The position numbers and the translations under genes are program-made. DNA of 15,345 nucleotides from Treponema sp. (GTDB taxonomy: Bacteria > Spirochaetota > Spirochaetia > Treponematales > Breznakiellaceae). How positions within the stretch are numbered: position 1 is the stretch's first letter; each line of letters begins with the position of its first letter. Location of the stretch: assembly GCA_031266255.1 (NCBI GenBank), contig JAISBK010000211.1, forward strand, positions 1-15,345, written 5' to 3'. Of the stretch, positions 1 through 6,801 are shown one piece after another. The notes beneath the pieces are model-generated. The model made no database searches, was not told the origin of the DNA, and saw only the letters and a program-made list of their open reading frames with translations.

Positions 1-270
1 TCCGGCTCCGGCGCGGACGGGGATTCCCGCCTGCACGGTACCTGGGAAATGACGTATGGAAGCCAGACCATAACCATAACCTTTAATTCCAACGGGGCTA
101 TGGAACAAAGCTATGGCAATACGATCTATTCTGGTATTTGGAAGGCGGACGGCGGTTCCTTCTTTATGTATTCCTCTAGCTTCGATTCTTCTTCAAGAGG
201 TTCTGCTATGCCCTACACGGTCTCCGGTTCAACCCTCACCCTCGACGGCCTGGAATTAACCAAGAAGTAA
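1..270 (+). CDS. C-terminal part of a small secreted/lipoprotein-like beta-rich protein (5' end outside window)
   Basis: The frame is open from base 1 to the TAA at 268-270, giving 89 visible residues, so the true start lies upstream of the window. The visible part begins with a Gly/Ser/Asp-rich linker followed by a LHGTWEM motif, then alternating hydrophobic and polar beta strands (TITITFNSNGAM, YSGIWKADGG, YTVSGSTLTLDGL). This G-T-W opening with a later 'G.W...GG.' and a closing 'Y.VSG.TLTL' is the pattern of lipocalin-like or DUF5640-like small beta-barrel domains, common in secreted lipoproteins of spirochaetes and Bacteroidetes. The family is assigned by pattern only; no catalytic residues are visible. 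The first in-frame ATG (49) falls inside the GTWEM motif and is unlikely to be the start. A terminator follows at 307-336, so this gene probably ends its transcription unit. Confidence 0.6.
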   Translation, partial: SGSGADGDSRLHGTWEMTYGSQTITITFNSNGAMEQSYGNTIYSGIWKADGGSFFMYSSSFDSSSRGSAMPYTVSGSTLTLDGLELTKK

Positions 271-306
271 CCCAGTCTCGCTGAATGTCCGCATCCTGCG
301 GAACCT

Positions 307-336
307 GAACCGCCCTCTTGTGGGGGCGGTTCTTTT
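307..336 (+). terminator. Rho-independent terminator after the partial ORF
   Basis: A 9-bp perfect GC-rich stem (GAACCGCCC at 307-315 with GGGCGGTTC at 324-332) and an 8-nt loop are followed by TTTT. It lies 37 nt after the stop codon at 268-270, in the right orientation to end that gene before the cysK promoter. Confidence 0.85.
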
Positions 337-416
337 GGCTGCATAGCGTAATTTCAGCGCGGCAATCTTTCCGCTCCTTCTCCTAGGCTAGATTTTAGTT
401 TTGAGGCATTACACCC

Positions 417-445
417 TTGACATCGGTAATTTTTCTTTATATAAT
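417..445 (+). promoter_or_regulatory. Consensus sigma-70 promoter of cysK
   Basis: A perfect TTGACA (417-422) and a perfect TATAAT (440-445) are separated by the optimal 17 nt. Transcription would start near 452, leaving a leader of about 50 nt before the cysK ATG at 502. The leader holds a short palindrome GCATTATGC (463-471), but nothing identifiable as a riboswitch or T-box. Such a strong core promoter suggests high or nearly constitutive expression unless a repressor acts. Confidence 0.85.
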
Positions 446-501
446 TTCTCTATATTTAATAGGCATTATGCTGACTATACACCATACTCAAGGAGCCATA
501 T

Positions 502-1422
502 ATGGCACGAGTCGAAAAAATTACGGATCTGATAGGGAATACTCCTATCGTTAAAATCAACAAGATGAATGACAGCGAAGCAACGGTATATGTGAAACTG
601 GAAAGTTTCAACCCCTTTTCCAGTGTTAAAGATAGGATCGCCCTGGCGATGATCGAGGCGGGAGAACAGGAAGGCAAAATTACCAAAGATACCGTTATCA
701 TCGAACCAACCAGCGGTAATACGGGTATTGGCTTGGCCTTCGTGGCCGCGGTCAAGGGATACCGGATCATCCTCACCATGCCTGAAACCATGAGCATTGA
801 GCGGCGGAAACTGCTTAAAGCCCTGGGTGCAGAATTAGAGTTGACTGAAGGGGCCAAGGGTATGAAAGGGGCCATTGCTAAGGCAGAGGAACTGGCCGCA
901 AAGTATCCCCATGCCTTCATTCCCCAGCAGTTTAACAACCCGGCAAACCCCAAGATCCATGAGGAAACCACAGGGCCTGAAATCTGGAAAGATACCGAAG
1001 GAGCGGTGGACATCCTTATCGGCGGGGTTGGAACCGGTGGAACCATCACCGGTGCAGGAAAATACCTCAAAGCCCAGAAACCTTCGGTGAAGGTGATTGC
1101 GGTGGAACCATCTGCTTCTCCGGTCCTTTCCGGTGGATTGCCTGGCCCCCACAAGATCCAGGGCATTGGCGCAGGTTTTGTGCCCCAGGTATATGGTAAG
1201 GGACTGGTCGATGAAATTTACCAGACCGACGATGTCAAGGCAGGTACCATTGCCCGGCGTTTGGCCAAAGAAGAGGGTATCTTAGTGGGAATATCTGCAG
1301 GAGCGGCGCTTGAGGCGGCTTTGACCATTGCTAAACGGCTCGAAAATAAGGGTAAAACCATCGTAGCAGTGCTCCCCGATACTGGAGAACGATACCTCTC
1401 AACCTGGCTCTGGGAAGAGTAA
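502..1422 (+). CDS. cysK: Cysteine synthase (O-acetylserine sulfhydrylase), PLP-dependent
   Basis: This cytosolic enzyme makes L-cysteine from O-acetylserine and sulfide. At 306 residues it is the normal length for CysK. The fold-type II PLP markers are all present: the LIGNTP opening at 10-15, the Schiff-base lysine K43 in SSVKDR, the substrate loop TSGNTG at 70-75, the phosphate loop GGVGTGGT at 174-181, and S265 in GISAGAA, which contacts the pyridine nitrogen. The end 'DTGERYLSTWLWEE' is typical of the family. The start is supported by an AAGGAG ribosome binding site (490-495) six nt upstream and by the consensus promoter at 417-445. The gene stands alone, with no cysE or sulfur-transport gene adjacent. 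The CysM paralogue is possible but less likely, given the K/A-type length and motif set. No anomaly is seen. Confidence 0.95.
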   Translation: MARVEKITDLIGNTPIVKINKMNDSEATVYVKLESFNPFSSVKDRIALAMIEAGEQEGKITKDTVIIEPTSGNTGIGLAFVAAVKGYRIILTMPETMSIERRKLLKALGAELELTEGAKGMKGAIAKAEELAAKYPHAFIPQQFNNPANPKIHEETTGPEIWKDTEGAVDILIGGVGTGGTITGAGKYLKAQKPSVKVIAVEPSASPVLSGGLPGPHKIQGIGAGFVPQVYGKGLVDEIYQTDDVKAGTIARRLAKEEGILVGISAGAALEAALTIAKRLENKGKTIVAVLPDTGERYLSTWLWEE

Positions 1423-1480
1423 GTCTGATGGTACCTTCTTCCCGGGCATCGGGGAGCTGGAGCATTGCCGTATCAGATGA

Positions 1481-1530
1481 GCCGGTTTCAAAACTTGGTT
1501 CGTACGAACCTTCGATTCGATGAAACCGGC
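1481..1530 (+). terminator. Nested hairpin between convergent genes (possible bidirectional terminator or dispersed repeat)
   Basis: An outer 10-bp perfect stem (GCCGGTTTCA at 1481-1490 with TGAAACCGGC at 1521-1530) encloses a 14-bp perfect palindrome, GGTTCGTACGAACC (1497-1510). It sits between the convergent stops of cysK (1422) and the OmpA-like gene (1556). Neither side has a proper T-tract directly after the stem, so it is not a textbook intrinsic terminator. It shares the 12-mer GTTTCAAAACTT with a second hairpin at 8373-8392, which hints at a dispersed repeat. Confidence 0.45.
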
Positions 1531-1555
1531 TTAAAAAAGGGAAAAAGGCAGGAGT

Positions 1556-2926
1556 TTATTCAAGGATGGTAATTTCTACCCGACGGTTGCGGCTGCGGCC
1601 CTGCTCGGTGGCATTATCCTCCAAGGGTTTACTGCTGCCCCATCCTTTATAAATAAACCGATCCGGACTTATACCCCGGCTCACCAATTCATCCACCATA
1701 CGTTTTGCCCGCTCTATCGAGAGTTCCAAGTCTCCATCGGTGGATCCCGCGGCAGCAGTATGTCCTTCTACCAGGAAGCTGCGCTCAGGGACCTGCAGTA
1801 ATGCCTGAGCAATGAGATCCAGCCGAGGTTTTTCTTCAGCAAGAAATTCGGACGAATTCGGGATAAACCGGATATCCTTGACCGTAAGCCGTACCCCTTC
1901 AGGGACCGGGACTAAGTCTATAGCCGCGTGTTCCAATCCCGTAACCGGGATCTCTGTTTGGGGTTCCTCATGGGGCGGTTCAGAGGCAAGCGGCGAGTTG
2001 CTTAGTACCGGTTCGGGGACCGGCTCTTCAGGGACCTGTTCAATACCCAGGGTGTTTCCCAAAATTGCTACTACCGCATCTTTATCCATAGGAACTACCC
2101 CTGAGCCAAAGGTCAGCGTAAAACCGGCAAATCGTATGGTGGAACCATCAGGCCAAGAATAGGTTTCTTCCAAGCTATCCCGCATGAAAAGGGGAAGCCC
2201 GTCTTCTACCCGGATCAGGATGTCAACCTTATGGGTATCCCGTAGCTGGGTAAAAGCCTCCGCATTTCTCCCTGAAGATCCTTGGTACCGGGAGGAGTAT
2301 TGGGCAAAGATCCGGTGAACCAGCACACCCTGATACCATTCGGTCCCCTTATATTCATATTCTGCAATGATAGGAACAATTATCGGCTGTCCGCTATGCA
2401 AAGGATCCACTGCCCGGCTTCCCGGAGCCGTCCACTTATAACCTGGTCTGACCCGGGATGTAGGAAAGGTAGGAAACCCCCGAAGGGAGGGAAAGCCTTG
2501 GTCCTTATCTATGGTGATGGTTCCATCGGTACGGATCCGAAAACTAACCGGGACCACCGCATCCACCGGCTGAGCGCTTTGACGCATATCCCGCAGGGTT
2601 TCCTCTAAGACGAAAAAATTGCCTTGATACCACAGGCTTTGGCCTGCAGCATTTTCAGCCCTAGGATTTCGTACCGGTACCTCTGAAGCACTCGGATTGG
2701 GATCTGCTGATTGGGGGATAATAGATGCCCGGACTTCATGGTATACATGGCCAATGTATTTCCCGTTATCGTACCGGCGCCAATCAGAACGTTCAACCAT
2801 AGAATACGGCCCTGTATCGGTCATGAGCAACATAGTCGTATCTTGGGACTGTTGAGCCTGGGTGTGCATACAAGCATAGAAGAAAACCATCCCCAGTAGT
2901 ACGCCATTGAATAATAATCTCCGCAT
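1556..2926 (-). CDS. OmpA/MotB-domain envelope protein with large N-terminal domain
   Basis: The 456-residue protein starts with a positively charged, hydrophobic signal sequence (residues 1-25). Cleavage may be by signal peptidase I after TQA, or at the Cys of FFYAC if it is a lipoprotein; both are possible under loose spirochaete rules. Residues about 30-295 form a beta-rich domain I do not recognise. Residues about 297-327 are a Pro/Glu-rich linker. Residues about 346-456 are a typical OmpA C-terminal peptidoglycan-binding domain: IRFIPNSSEF, VEGHTA, the helix LSIERAKRMVDELV, GWGSSKPLEDN and the closing NRRVEI with its conserved Arg. It is expected to link the outer membrane or periplasm to peptidoglycan. 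No clear Shine-Dalgarno precedes the ATG at 2926, so a leaderless or weak start is possible; an internal ATG (codon 13) would cut into the signal sequence. It is divergent from the coiled-coil gene at 3029. Confidence 0.85.
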   Translation of the reverse strand: MRRLLFNGVLLGMVFFYACMHTQAQQSQDTTMLLMTDTGPYSMVERSDWRRYDNGKYIGHVYHEVRASIIPQSADPNPSASEVPVRNPRAENAAGQSLWYQGNFFVLEETLRDMRQSAQPVDAVVPVSFRIRTDGTITIDKDQGFPSLRGFPTFPTSRVRPGYKWTAPGSRAVDPLHSGQPIIVPIIAEYEYKGTEWYQGVLVHRIFAQYSSRYQGSSGRNAEAFTQLRDTHKVDILIRVEDGLPLFMRDSLEETYSWPDGSTIRFAGFTLTFGSGVVPMDKDAVVAILGNTLGIEQVPEEPVPEPVLSNSPLASEPPHEEPQTEIPVTGLEHAAIDLVPVPEGVRLTVKDIRFIPNSSEFLAEEKPRLDLIAQALLQVPERSFLVEGHTAAAGSTDGDLELSIERAKRMVDELVSRGISPDRFIYKGWGSSKPLEDNATEQGRSRNRRVEITILE

Positions 2927-2974
2927 ATAGGTATACTATCGGAAATTTTAACCCTGATTGTTCTGCTTTCTTAC

Positions 2975-3002
2975 TTGTTTTCTTGCTAATTCTTGCTTAT
3001 AC
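2975..3002 (+). promoter_or_regulatory. Candidate promoter of the coiled-coil gene
   Basis: TTGTTT (2975-2980) and TTATAC (2997-3002) are separated by 16 nt, and a TGC directly before the -10 gives an extended -10. The start would fall near 3008, about 20 nt before the ATG at 3029. The match is moderate and the call is tentative. Confidence 0.35.
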
Positions 3003-3028
3003 GGGAAATTGTATGGTATGTTGTGCCT

Positions 3029-3472
3029 ATGGAAGCACAAACACATAAAGAAGTTCTTGTTCAGTATATCACCAGCTTAAAAGTAATGGAAAAGCAGTAC
3101 GCGGCCGTGGGGGAAGAACAGGCAAAATGGCGCTCCCGAATTGAGTTGGCCCGTTCCCAGGGAGCTTTCGATTTAGCCGGGGAAGCAGAGCAGGAAGCGG
3201 AACGCATCACCGCCAAGCATACCGCCTTGGCCGCGGACATGGCAGCCCTAAAAGCCGAGATTGAAACCCTGCGTCAGCAGCTGCCCGGTCTTGCTGCACG
3301 GGAACGTACCATTGACCCGGATCTGCTCGAACAAGAACTCCTCATGGCTGCGGGGCATCTTCCCGGTTCAGAAGAGCAGACCGGGGCAGACCGGACATTA
3401 CAAACCATGGAAAAGGATACGGCCGCGGCTGCGGCCCTGGAAGCCTTGAAAGCAAAAATGGGTTTTGGCTGA
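3029..3472 (+). CDS. Small alpha-helical, coiled-coil protein of unknown function
   Basis: The 147-residue product is almost entirely Ala/Glu/Lys/Gln-rich helix with heptad-like spacing (for example ITAKHTALAADMAALKAEIE and ETLRQQLPGL) and no signal peptide or membrane segment. It is therefore probably a cytosolic coiled-coil protein. Two helical blocks (about residues 5-90 and 95-147) are separated by a proline/glycine stretch (GHLPGSEEQTG). I do not recognise a family. The frame extends 12 codons upstream to a TTG at 2993, but that TTG lies inside the proposed promoter, so the ATG at 3029 is preferred; no good Shine-Dalgarno precedes either. It is divergent from the OmpA-like gene and convergent with the ABC operon, ending 51 nt before that operon's last stop. 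PspA-like or FlgN-like chaperone roles cannot be excluded, but nothing in the sequence supports them specifically. Confidence 0.7.
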   Translation: MEAQTHKEVLVQYITSLKVMEKQYAAVGEEQAKWRSRIELARSQGAFDLAGEAEQEAERITAKHTALAADMAALKAEIETLRQQLPGLAARERTIDPDLLEQELLMAAGHLPGSEEQTGADRTLQTMEKDTAAAAALEALKAKMGFG

Positions 3473-3523
3473 AGGGGTGGATTTAGATTACGCGTATCTC
3501 GAATACCTAAGCAGGGGAAGTGC

Positions 3524-4222
3524 CTAAGGCATCAGGATGCTTCGATCCGCAAGCTTCCTCAGGATTTTTTCATCATGGGAAACCAAAAGAATCGCCATAC
3601 CAAACTCCTTTCTAATCTGGGAAAAAAGTTGGATAATATGGGACTCGGTTTTTACATCTAAGGCGGTGGTTGGCTCATCCGCGATAAGTAGGGCCGGCCG
3701 GTGGATCAAGGCCATGGCAATTAAAACCCGTTGCGCCATACCGCCTGAAAGCTCAAAGGGATAGGAGTCCATGATGCGCCGGGGATCAAGAAATCCCATC
3801 TTGGCCAGTAAGTCCTCTGCCTGTTCTAAAAATACCTTTTGGGGTGTTTTGGCGTCGTGGGCTCTTAGGGCAGCAAAGCATTGGGTTTTTACCTTATGGG
3901 AGGGGCTGAGGGCACTGAGGGGATCTTGAAAGATCATACTGATCTTCCTGCCTCGGATATGCCGCCATTCTGCCTCGGTTAAGGCGCGTAAATCAATGGT
4001 GGTTTCTCCTGGAGCGGTGAAATACATACTGCCCTGTTCCACATACCCCGGCGGCTCGAGGATCCCGAGCAACGCGGAACAGCACACGGTTTTCCCACAG
4101 CCCGAATTACCCACAAGCCCTAAAATTTCCCCTGGTTCTATGTCCAGATTCCAATCCCGCAGCGGAATACGATCCCCCTGGGGATGGGGAAAGCGCACCG
4201 TGAGATGCGCAACTTTCAGCAT
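3524..4222 (-). CDS. ABC importer ATPase, NikD/DppD-like (nickel/peptide class)
   Basis: This 232-residue nucleotide-binding subunit powers the importer encoded upstream. Walker A is GNSGCGKT (38-45), the Q-loop is Q99 in IFQDP, the signature is LSGGMAQR (158-165), Walker B is LLIADE (178-183), the D-loop is TTALD, and the H-loop is H216 in VSHD. 'CSALLGIL' after Walker A is typical of the D-type partner in nickel/dipeptide importers. It ends directly after the RSILMP strand, about 20 residues shorter than NikD and well short of OppD/DppD, so it lacks their C-terminal extension. All catalytic motifs are intact. Its ATG overlaps the stop of the upstream ATPase by 7 nt, implying translational coupling. 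It is the last gene of the operon; no clear terminator follows before the convergent gene ending at 3472. Confidence 0.88.
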   Translation of the reverse strand: MLKVAHLTVRFPHPQGDRIPLRDWNLDIEPGEILGLVGNSGCGKTVCCSALLGILEPPGYVEQGSMYFTAPGETTIDLRALTEAEWRHIRGRKISMIFQDPLSALSPSHKVKTQCFAALRAHDAKTPQKVFLEQAEDLLAKMGFLDPRRIMDSYPFELSGGMAQRVLIAMALIHRPALLIADEPTTALDVKTESHIIQLFSQIRKEFGMAILLVSHDEKILRKLADRSILMP

Positions 4223-4935
4223 GAGATGCCTGCTTCACCATAAGACCCGGCTGCACAAGCAGACCGTTCCTCCTCAATTTTTCCCGCCCTCATGACCAGG
4301 ATACCCCCGCTCACCCGGGCAGCTAGGCTTATATCATGGGTGATAAAAAGGCAGCTCAGGCGCTTTGCTTTCAGTAAGGGGACCAGGAGGGCAAGAATCC
4401 GTTCCTGATTTTCCTGATCCAGGCTGGAAACCGGCTCGTCACAGATGAGATACTCAGGCTCCGTTGCCAAGGCCCGGGCAATAAGCACCCGCTGCCGCTG
4501 GCCTCCGGAAAGTTCATGGGGATAGTTCTCTGCTTTTGCCGTATCCAGACCCACCGCTTTCAAAAGTCCTTCCACTCGTTTCTGCAGCGCAGATCTCGAG
4601 AGGCTTTCGTAATTTCTGAGCGGCTCCTGCAGCATGTGAAAAACCCGCTGCCGGGGGTCAAGAGAACCACTGGCATCCTGAAAAACCATCTGTACCCGCC
4701 GCCGCACAAGCCGCCGCTCTTGCACCTTGAGCTTCCGGTAGGAGACTCCATCCAAGCATATATCCCCGCCTTGAAAATCCTCAAGCATACAGATAATCCG
4801 CGCCAGGGTGGACTTACCGCAGCCCGATTCCCCCACCAGGCCCAGGATGCTTCCTTTCTCCAGGGTGAGATTAAGCCCCTGGAGAACCTGGGTCCCGTTA
4901 GGATACCGTTTGGTAATATCCCGCAGGCTTAACAT
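4216..4935 (-). CDS. ABC importer ATPase, NikE/DppF-like
   Basis: This is the second nucleotide-binding subunit, 239 residues. Walker A is GESGCGKS (35-42), the Q-loop is Q86 in VFQDA, the signature is LSGGQRQR (142-149), Walker B is LICDE (163-167), the D-loop is SSLD (170-173), and H200 lies in ITHD. 'SLDPRQRV' and 'YPHELSGGQRQRVLIARAL' are hallmarks of the F/E-type ATPase of oligopeptide/nickel importers. The frame stays open to 5142, but that extension is the permease sequence read out of frame. The true ATG at 4935 forms a TGATG overlap with the permease stop and has AGGAG about 9 nt upstream. The C-terminus (after AGKIEEE) is a short Cys/Gly/Ser tail without the usual F-type extension. 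Its position before the D-type ATPase reverses the usual D-then-E/F order. Confidence 0.88.
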   Translation of the reverse strand: MLSLRDITKRYPNGTQVLQGLNLTLEKGSILGLVGESGCGKSTLARIICMLEDFQGGDICLDGVSYRKLKVQERRLVRRRVQMVFQDASGSLDPRQRVFHMLQEPLRNYESLSRSALQKRVEGLLKAVGLDTAKAENYPHELSGGQRQRVLIARALATEPEYLICDEPVSSLDQENQERILALLVPLLKAKRLSCLFITHDISLAARVSGGILVMRAGKIEEERSACAAGSYGEAGISC

Positions 4936-5840
4936 CAAGGGTCTCCTGGGATCCCGGCTTTGCCGGATTTCCGTAGGGAAAACAAGCCGACGTGGCTTTG
5001 CCGGGGATTGAGGAAATCCTGAAAAGCCTCCCCTAAAAACTGAAAACAGGCTACGGAACCGATGATACAACCTGCGGTTGCCCCCAGGGGCAAGGGACGC
5101 TCCATCATATAATCCCGGGCCTCGGTGATCATGGCCCCCCATTCAGGGAAGGGCGGCCGTACCCCCAGGCCGATGAAGGATAGGGAGGAGATACCGATGA
5201 TGATGTGGGATATCCCCAGCGTGGCATAGACCAGCATCCCCGGCAGGACATGGGGCAGGATATGCCGGAGGATGATCCCGCCGGAACTACTGCCTGAGGC
5301 GATTGCCGCAAGAACAAAGGTTTTTTCTCTGATGGTCCGGGTCATACTCCGGGCAAGCCGGGCATATTCCACCCAATAGACCGCGCTCATGGCAAAGATG
5401 AGGTTTCCCAGACCCTGCCCTAAAATCCCGGCGATTACCAGGGCTAGGATCAGGCTGGGGAACGCGAGGAGGGTGTCGATGAGCACGAGGAGGACCCGGT
5501 CCAAGAGGCCGCCGAAATATCCTGCTACGATTCCCAGGCATAAACCAATGCTGAAAATCGCCGTTTCCGTTACCAAGGCTGCTCCCAGGGTGATCCTACA
5601 GCCGGCAATGAGCCGGGAAAGGACACAGCGTCCCAAGTTATCCGTGCCCAGGGGACATCCCCTGCCAGGGGAGATGAGAATACGGCTCAGATCGGTTTTG
5701 AGGGGATCCTGGGGCATGATACGACCGCCGAATAGGGCTATGAGCAGGAAAAGCAAGGCTAAAACCGCGCCCGCGATAAACAGGGGATGGTAGAAAAGCA
5801 ATTTCCAGGATGCAGCCCTCATCCCTGTTTGGTTATACAC
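4935..5840 (-). CDS. ABC importer inner-membrane permease, NikC/DppC-like
   Basis: The 301-residue membrane subunit starts with a first transmembrane helix at about 15-37, then the C-type motif LGTDNLGRCVLSRLIAG (64-80) and further hydrophobic helices (about 88-108, 115-140, 145-160, 200-225 and 248-270). The cytoplasmic EAA coupling loop lies around 172-200 (EKTFVLAAIASG...ILRHILPHVLPG), and 'LGEAFQDFLNPR' near the end is a standard DppC/NikC tail. The start used is GTG at 5840, which overlaps the previous stop by 8 nt and has AGGT about 7 nt upstream; the next ATG (5822) has no properly spaced site. The stop overlaps the ATG of the downstream ATPase (TGATG). The last 25 residues beyond LNPR are poorly conserved in appearance. 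Confidence 0.88.
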   Translation of the reverse strand: MYNQTGMRAASWKLLFYHPLFIAGAVLALLFLLIALFGGRIMPQDPLKTDLSRILISPGRGCPLGTDNLGRCVLSRLIAGCRITLGAALVTETAIFSIGLCLGIVAGYFGGLLDRVLLVLIDTLLAFPSLILALVIAGILGQGLGNLIFAMSAVYWVEYARLARSMTRTIREKTFVLAAIASGSSSGGIILRHILPHVLPGMLVYATLGISHIIIGISSLSFIGLGVRPPFPEWGAMITEARDYMMERPLPLGATAGCIIGSVACFQFLGEAFQDFLNPRQSHVGLFSLRKSGKAGIPGDP

Positions 5841-6792
5841 CGGCAGACCTGGGTTTATTCACCGAAGAACGGCGAATCTGGGGATCGATGAGCATACAGA
5901 GCAGGTCTGCAATGAGGTTGATCCCTACAAAAAAGCAAGCGAAGAGGATCACCGCGCACTGGACTACGTTGTAGTCCCTCTGGAGAATGGCGTCGATAAG
6001 GTATTTTCCTGCCCCAGGCCAACTGAAGACCTTTTCTACCACTGCCTGACCTCCCAGGAGCAGGGCTAGGCTCATCCCCACCGAGGTAATAACCGGGGCT
6101 GCGGCATTTTTCAGAGCCAGGTCCCACACCAAGGCGCCGGAGGTGAGTCCCCGGGCCCGGGCTGCGCGAATATAGTCCTTAGAGAACTCCTCCAGCAAGG
6201 TACCGCGGATAAACCGGGTATAATGGGCCGCGGAACCCAAGGTCAGGGTCACTATCGGCAAGACCAGGTGTTCCGGACGCCCTGAACCAAAGGAAGGGAG
6301 CCACCGCAGATGAACACTAAAGAGAAGGATGCAAAAAAGGCCCAGACAAAAAGAGGGGATCGAAAGGCTGAGGATAGCAAGGCCCCGGCAAAGGTGGTCA
6401 AAGGGCCGGTTTTTCATCAGCGCGGAAAAAACTCCTGCGGGAAGGGCAATGGTCAGGGAAAGGATCAGGGAAAGGAAGGCCAGGACCGCGGTGGGCTTGA
6501 GATGGGCGAGATATTCCCTAACCACCGGTTTACCTGAAGTCAGGGAAAGACCGAAATCAAGCCGGCTCACATCCCGGAGCCATAGCAGGTATTGTTCCCC
6601 CAAGGGCCGATTGAGCCCCAGCTCTTCCCTTAGATTTGCCAGTATCTCCGGGCTGGGATCAAGCCCCAGGTCGGCAAGACGGATCCGGGCGGCATCTCCC
6701 GGGGCAAGACGCAGCAACGCAAAAACAAGAACCGTTACCCCGAAGAAGACCGGCAATAGATGAAATAACCGTTTAAGGGCATACCGCAGCAT
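5833..6792 (-). CDS. ABC importer inner-membrane permease, NikB/DppB-like
   Basis: The 319-residue membrane subunit has the usual B-type layout. It opens with MLRYALKRLFHLLPVFFGVT and a first helix at 10-30, followed by the APGD motif at 30-33. A periplasmic segment contains 'LREELGLNRPLGEQYL' (54-69), and helices follow at about 100-125, 137-162, 175-190, 230-255 and 280-303. The EAA loop is at about 204-231 (SKDYIRAARARGLTSGALVW). 'VFSWPGAGKYLIDAI' is the conserved segment of DppB/NikB permeases. It starts 9 nt after the stop of the binding-protein gene with a weak GCGGA site, and it overlaps the next permease by 8 nt. It forms the heterodimeric channel with the NikC-like protein. Confidence 0.88.
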   Translation of the reverse strand: MLRYALKRLFHLLPVFFGVTVLVFALLRLAPGDAARIRLADLGLDPSPEILANLREELGLNRPLGEQYLLWLRDVSRLDFGLSLTSGKPVVREYLAHLKPTAVLAFLSLILSLTIALPAGVFSALMKNRPFDHLCRGLAILSLSIPSFCLGLFCILLFSVHLRWLPSFGSGRPEHLVLPIVTLTLGSAAHYTRFIRGTLLEEFSKDYIRAARARGLTSGALVWDLALKNAAAPVITSVGMSLALLLGGQAVVEKVFSWPGAGKYLIDAILQRDYNVVQCAVILFACFFVGINLIADLLCMLIDPQIRRSSVNKPRSAGV

Positions 6793-6801
6793 GAATCCGC
6801 T

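Noticed and set aside
456..1166. Long minus-strand open frame opposite cysK (236 codons)
   Set aside because: It is fully antisense to an unmistakable cysK with all PLP motifs and has a low-complexity, Ser/Pro/Ile-rich product without family features.
3473..3523. Terminator between the coiled-coil gene and the ABC operon
   Set aside because: Only weak 4-bp pairings and a CCTAAG direct repeat are seen; no stem with a T-tract.
4936..5142. N-terminal extension of the NikE-like ATPase
   Set aside because: The extra 69 codons overlap the permease in another frame and look like shadow sequence; the ATG at 4935 has a good RBS and a TGATG junction.
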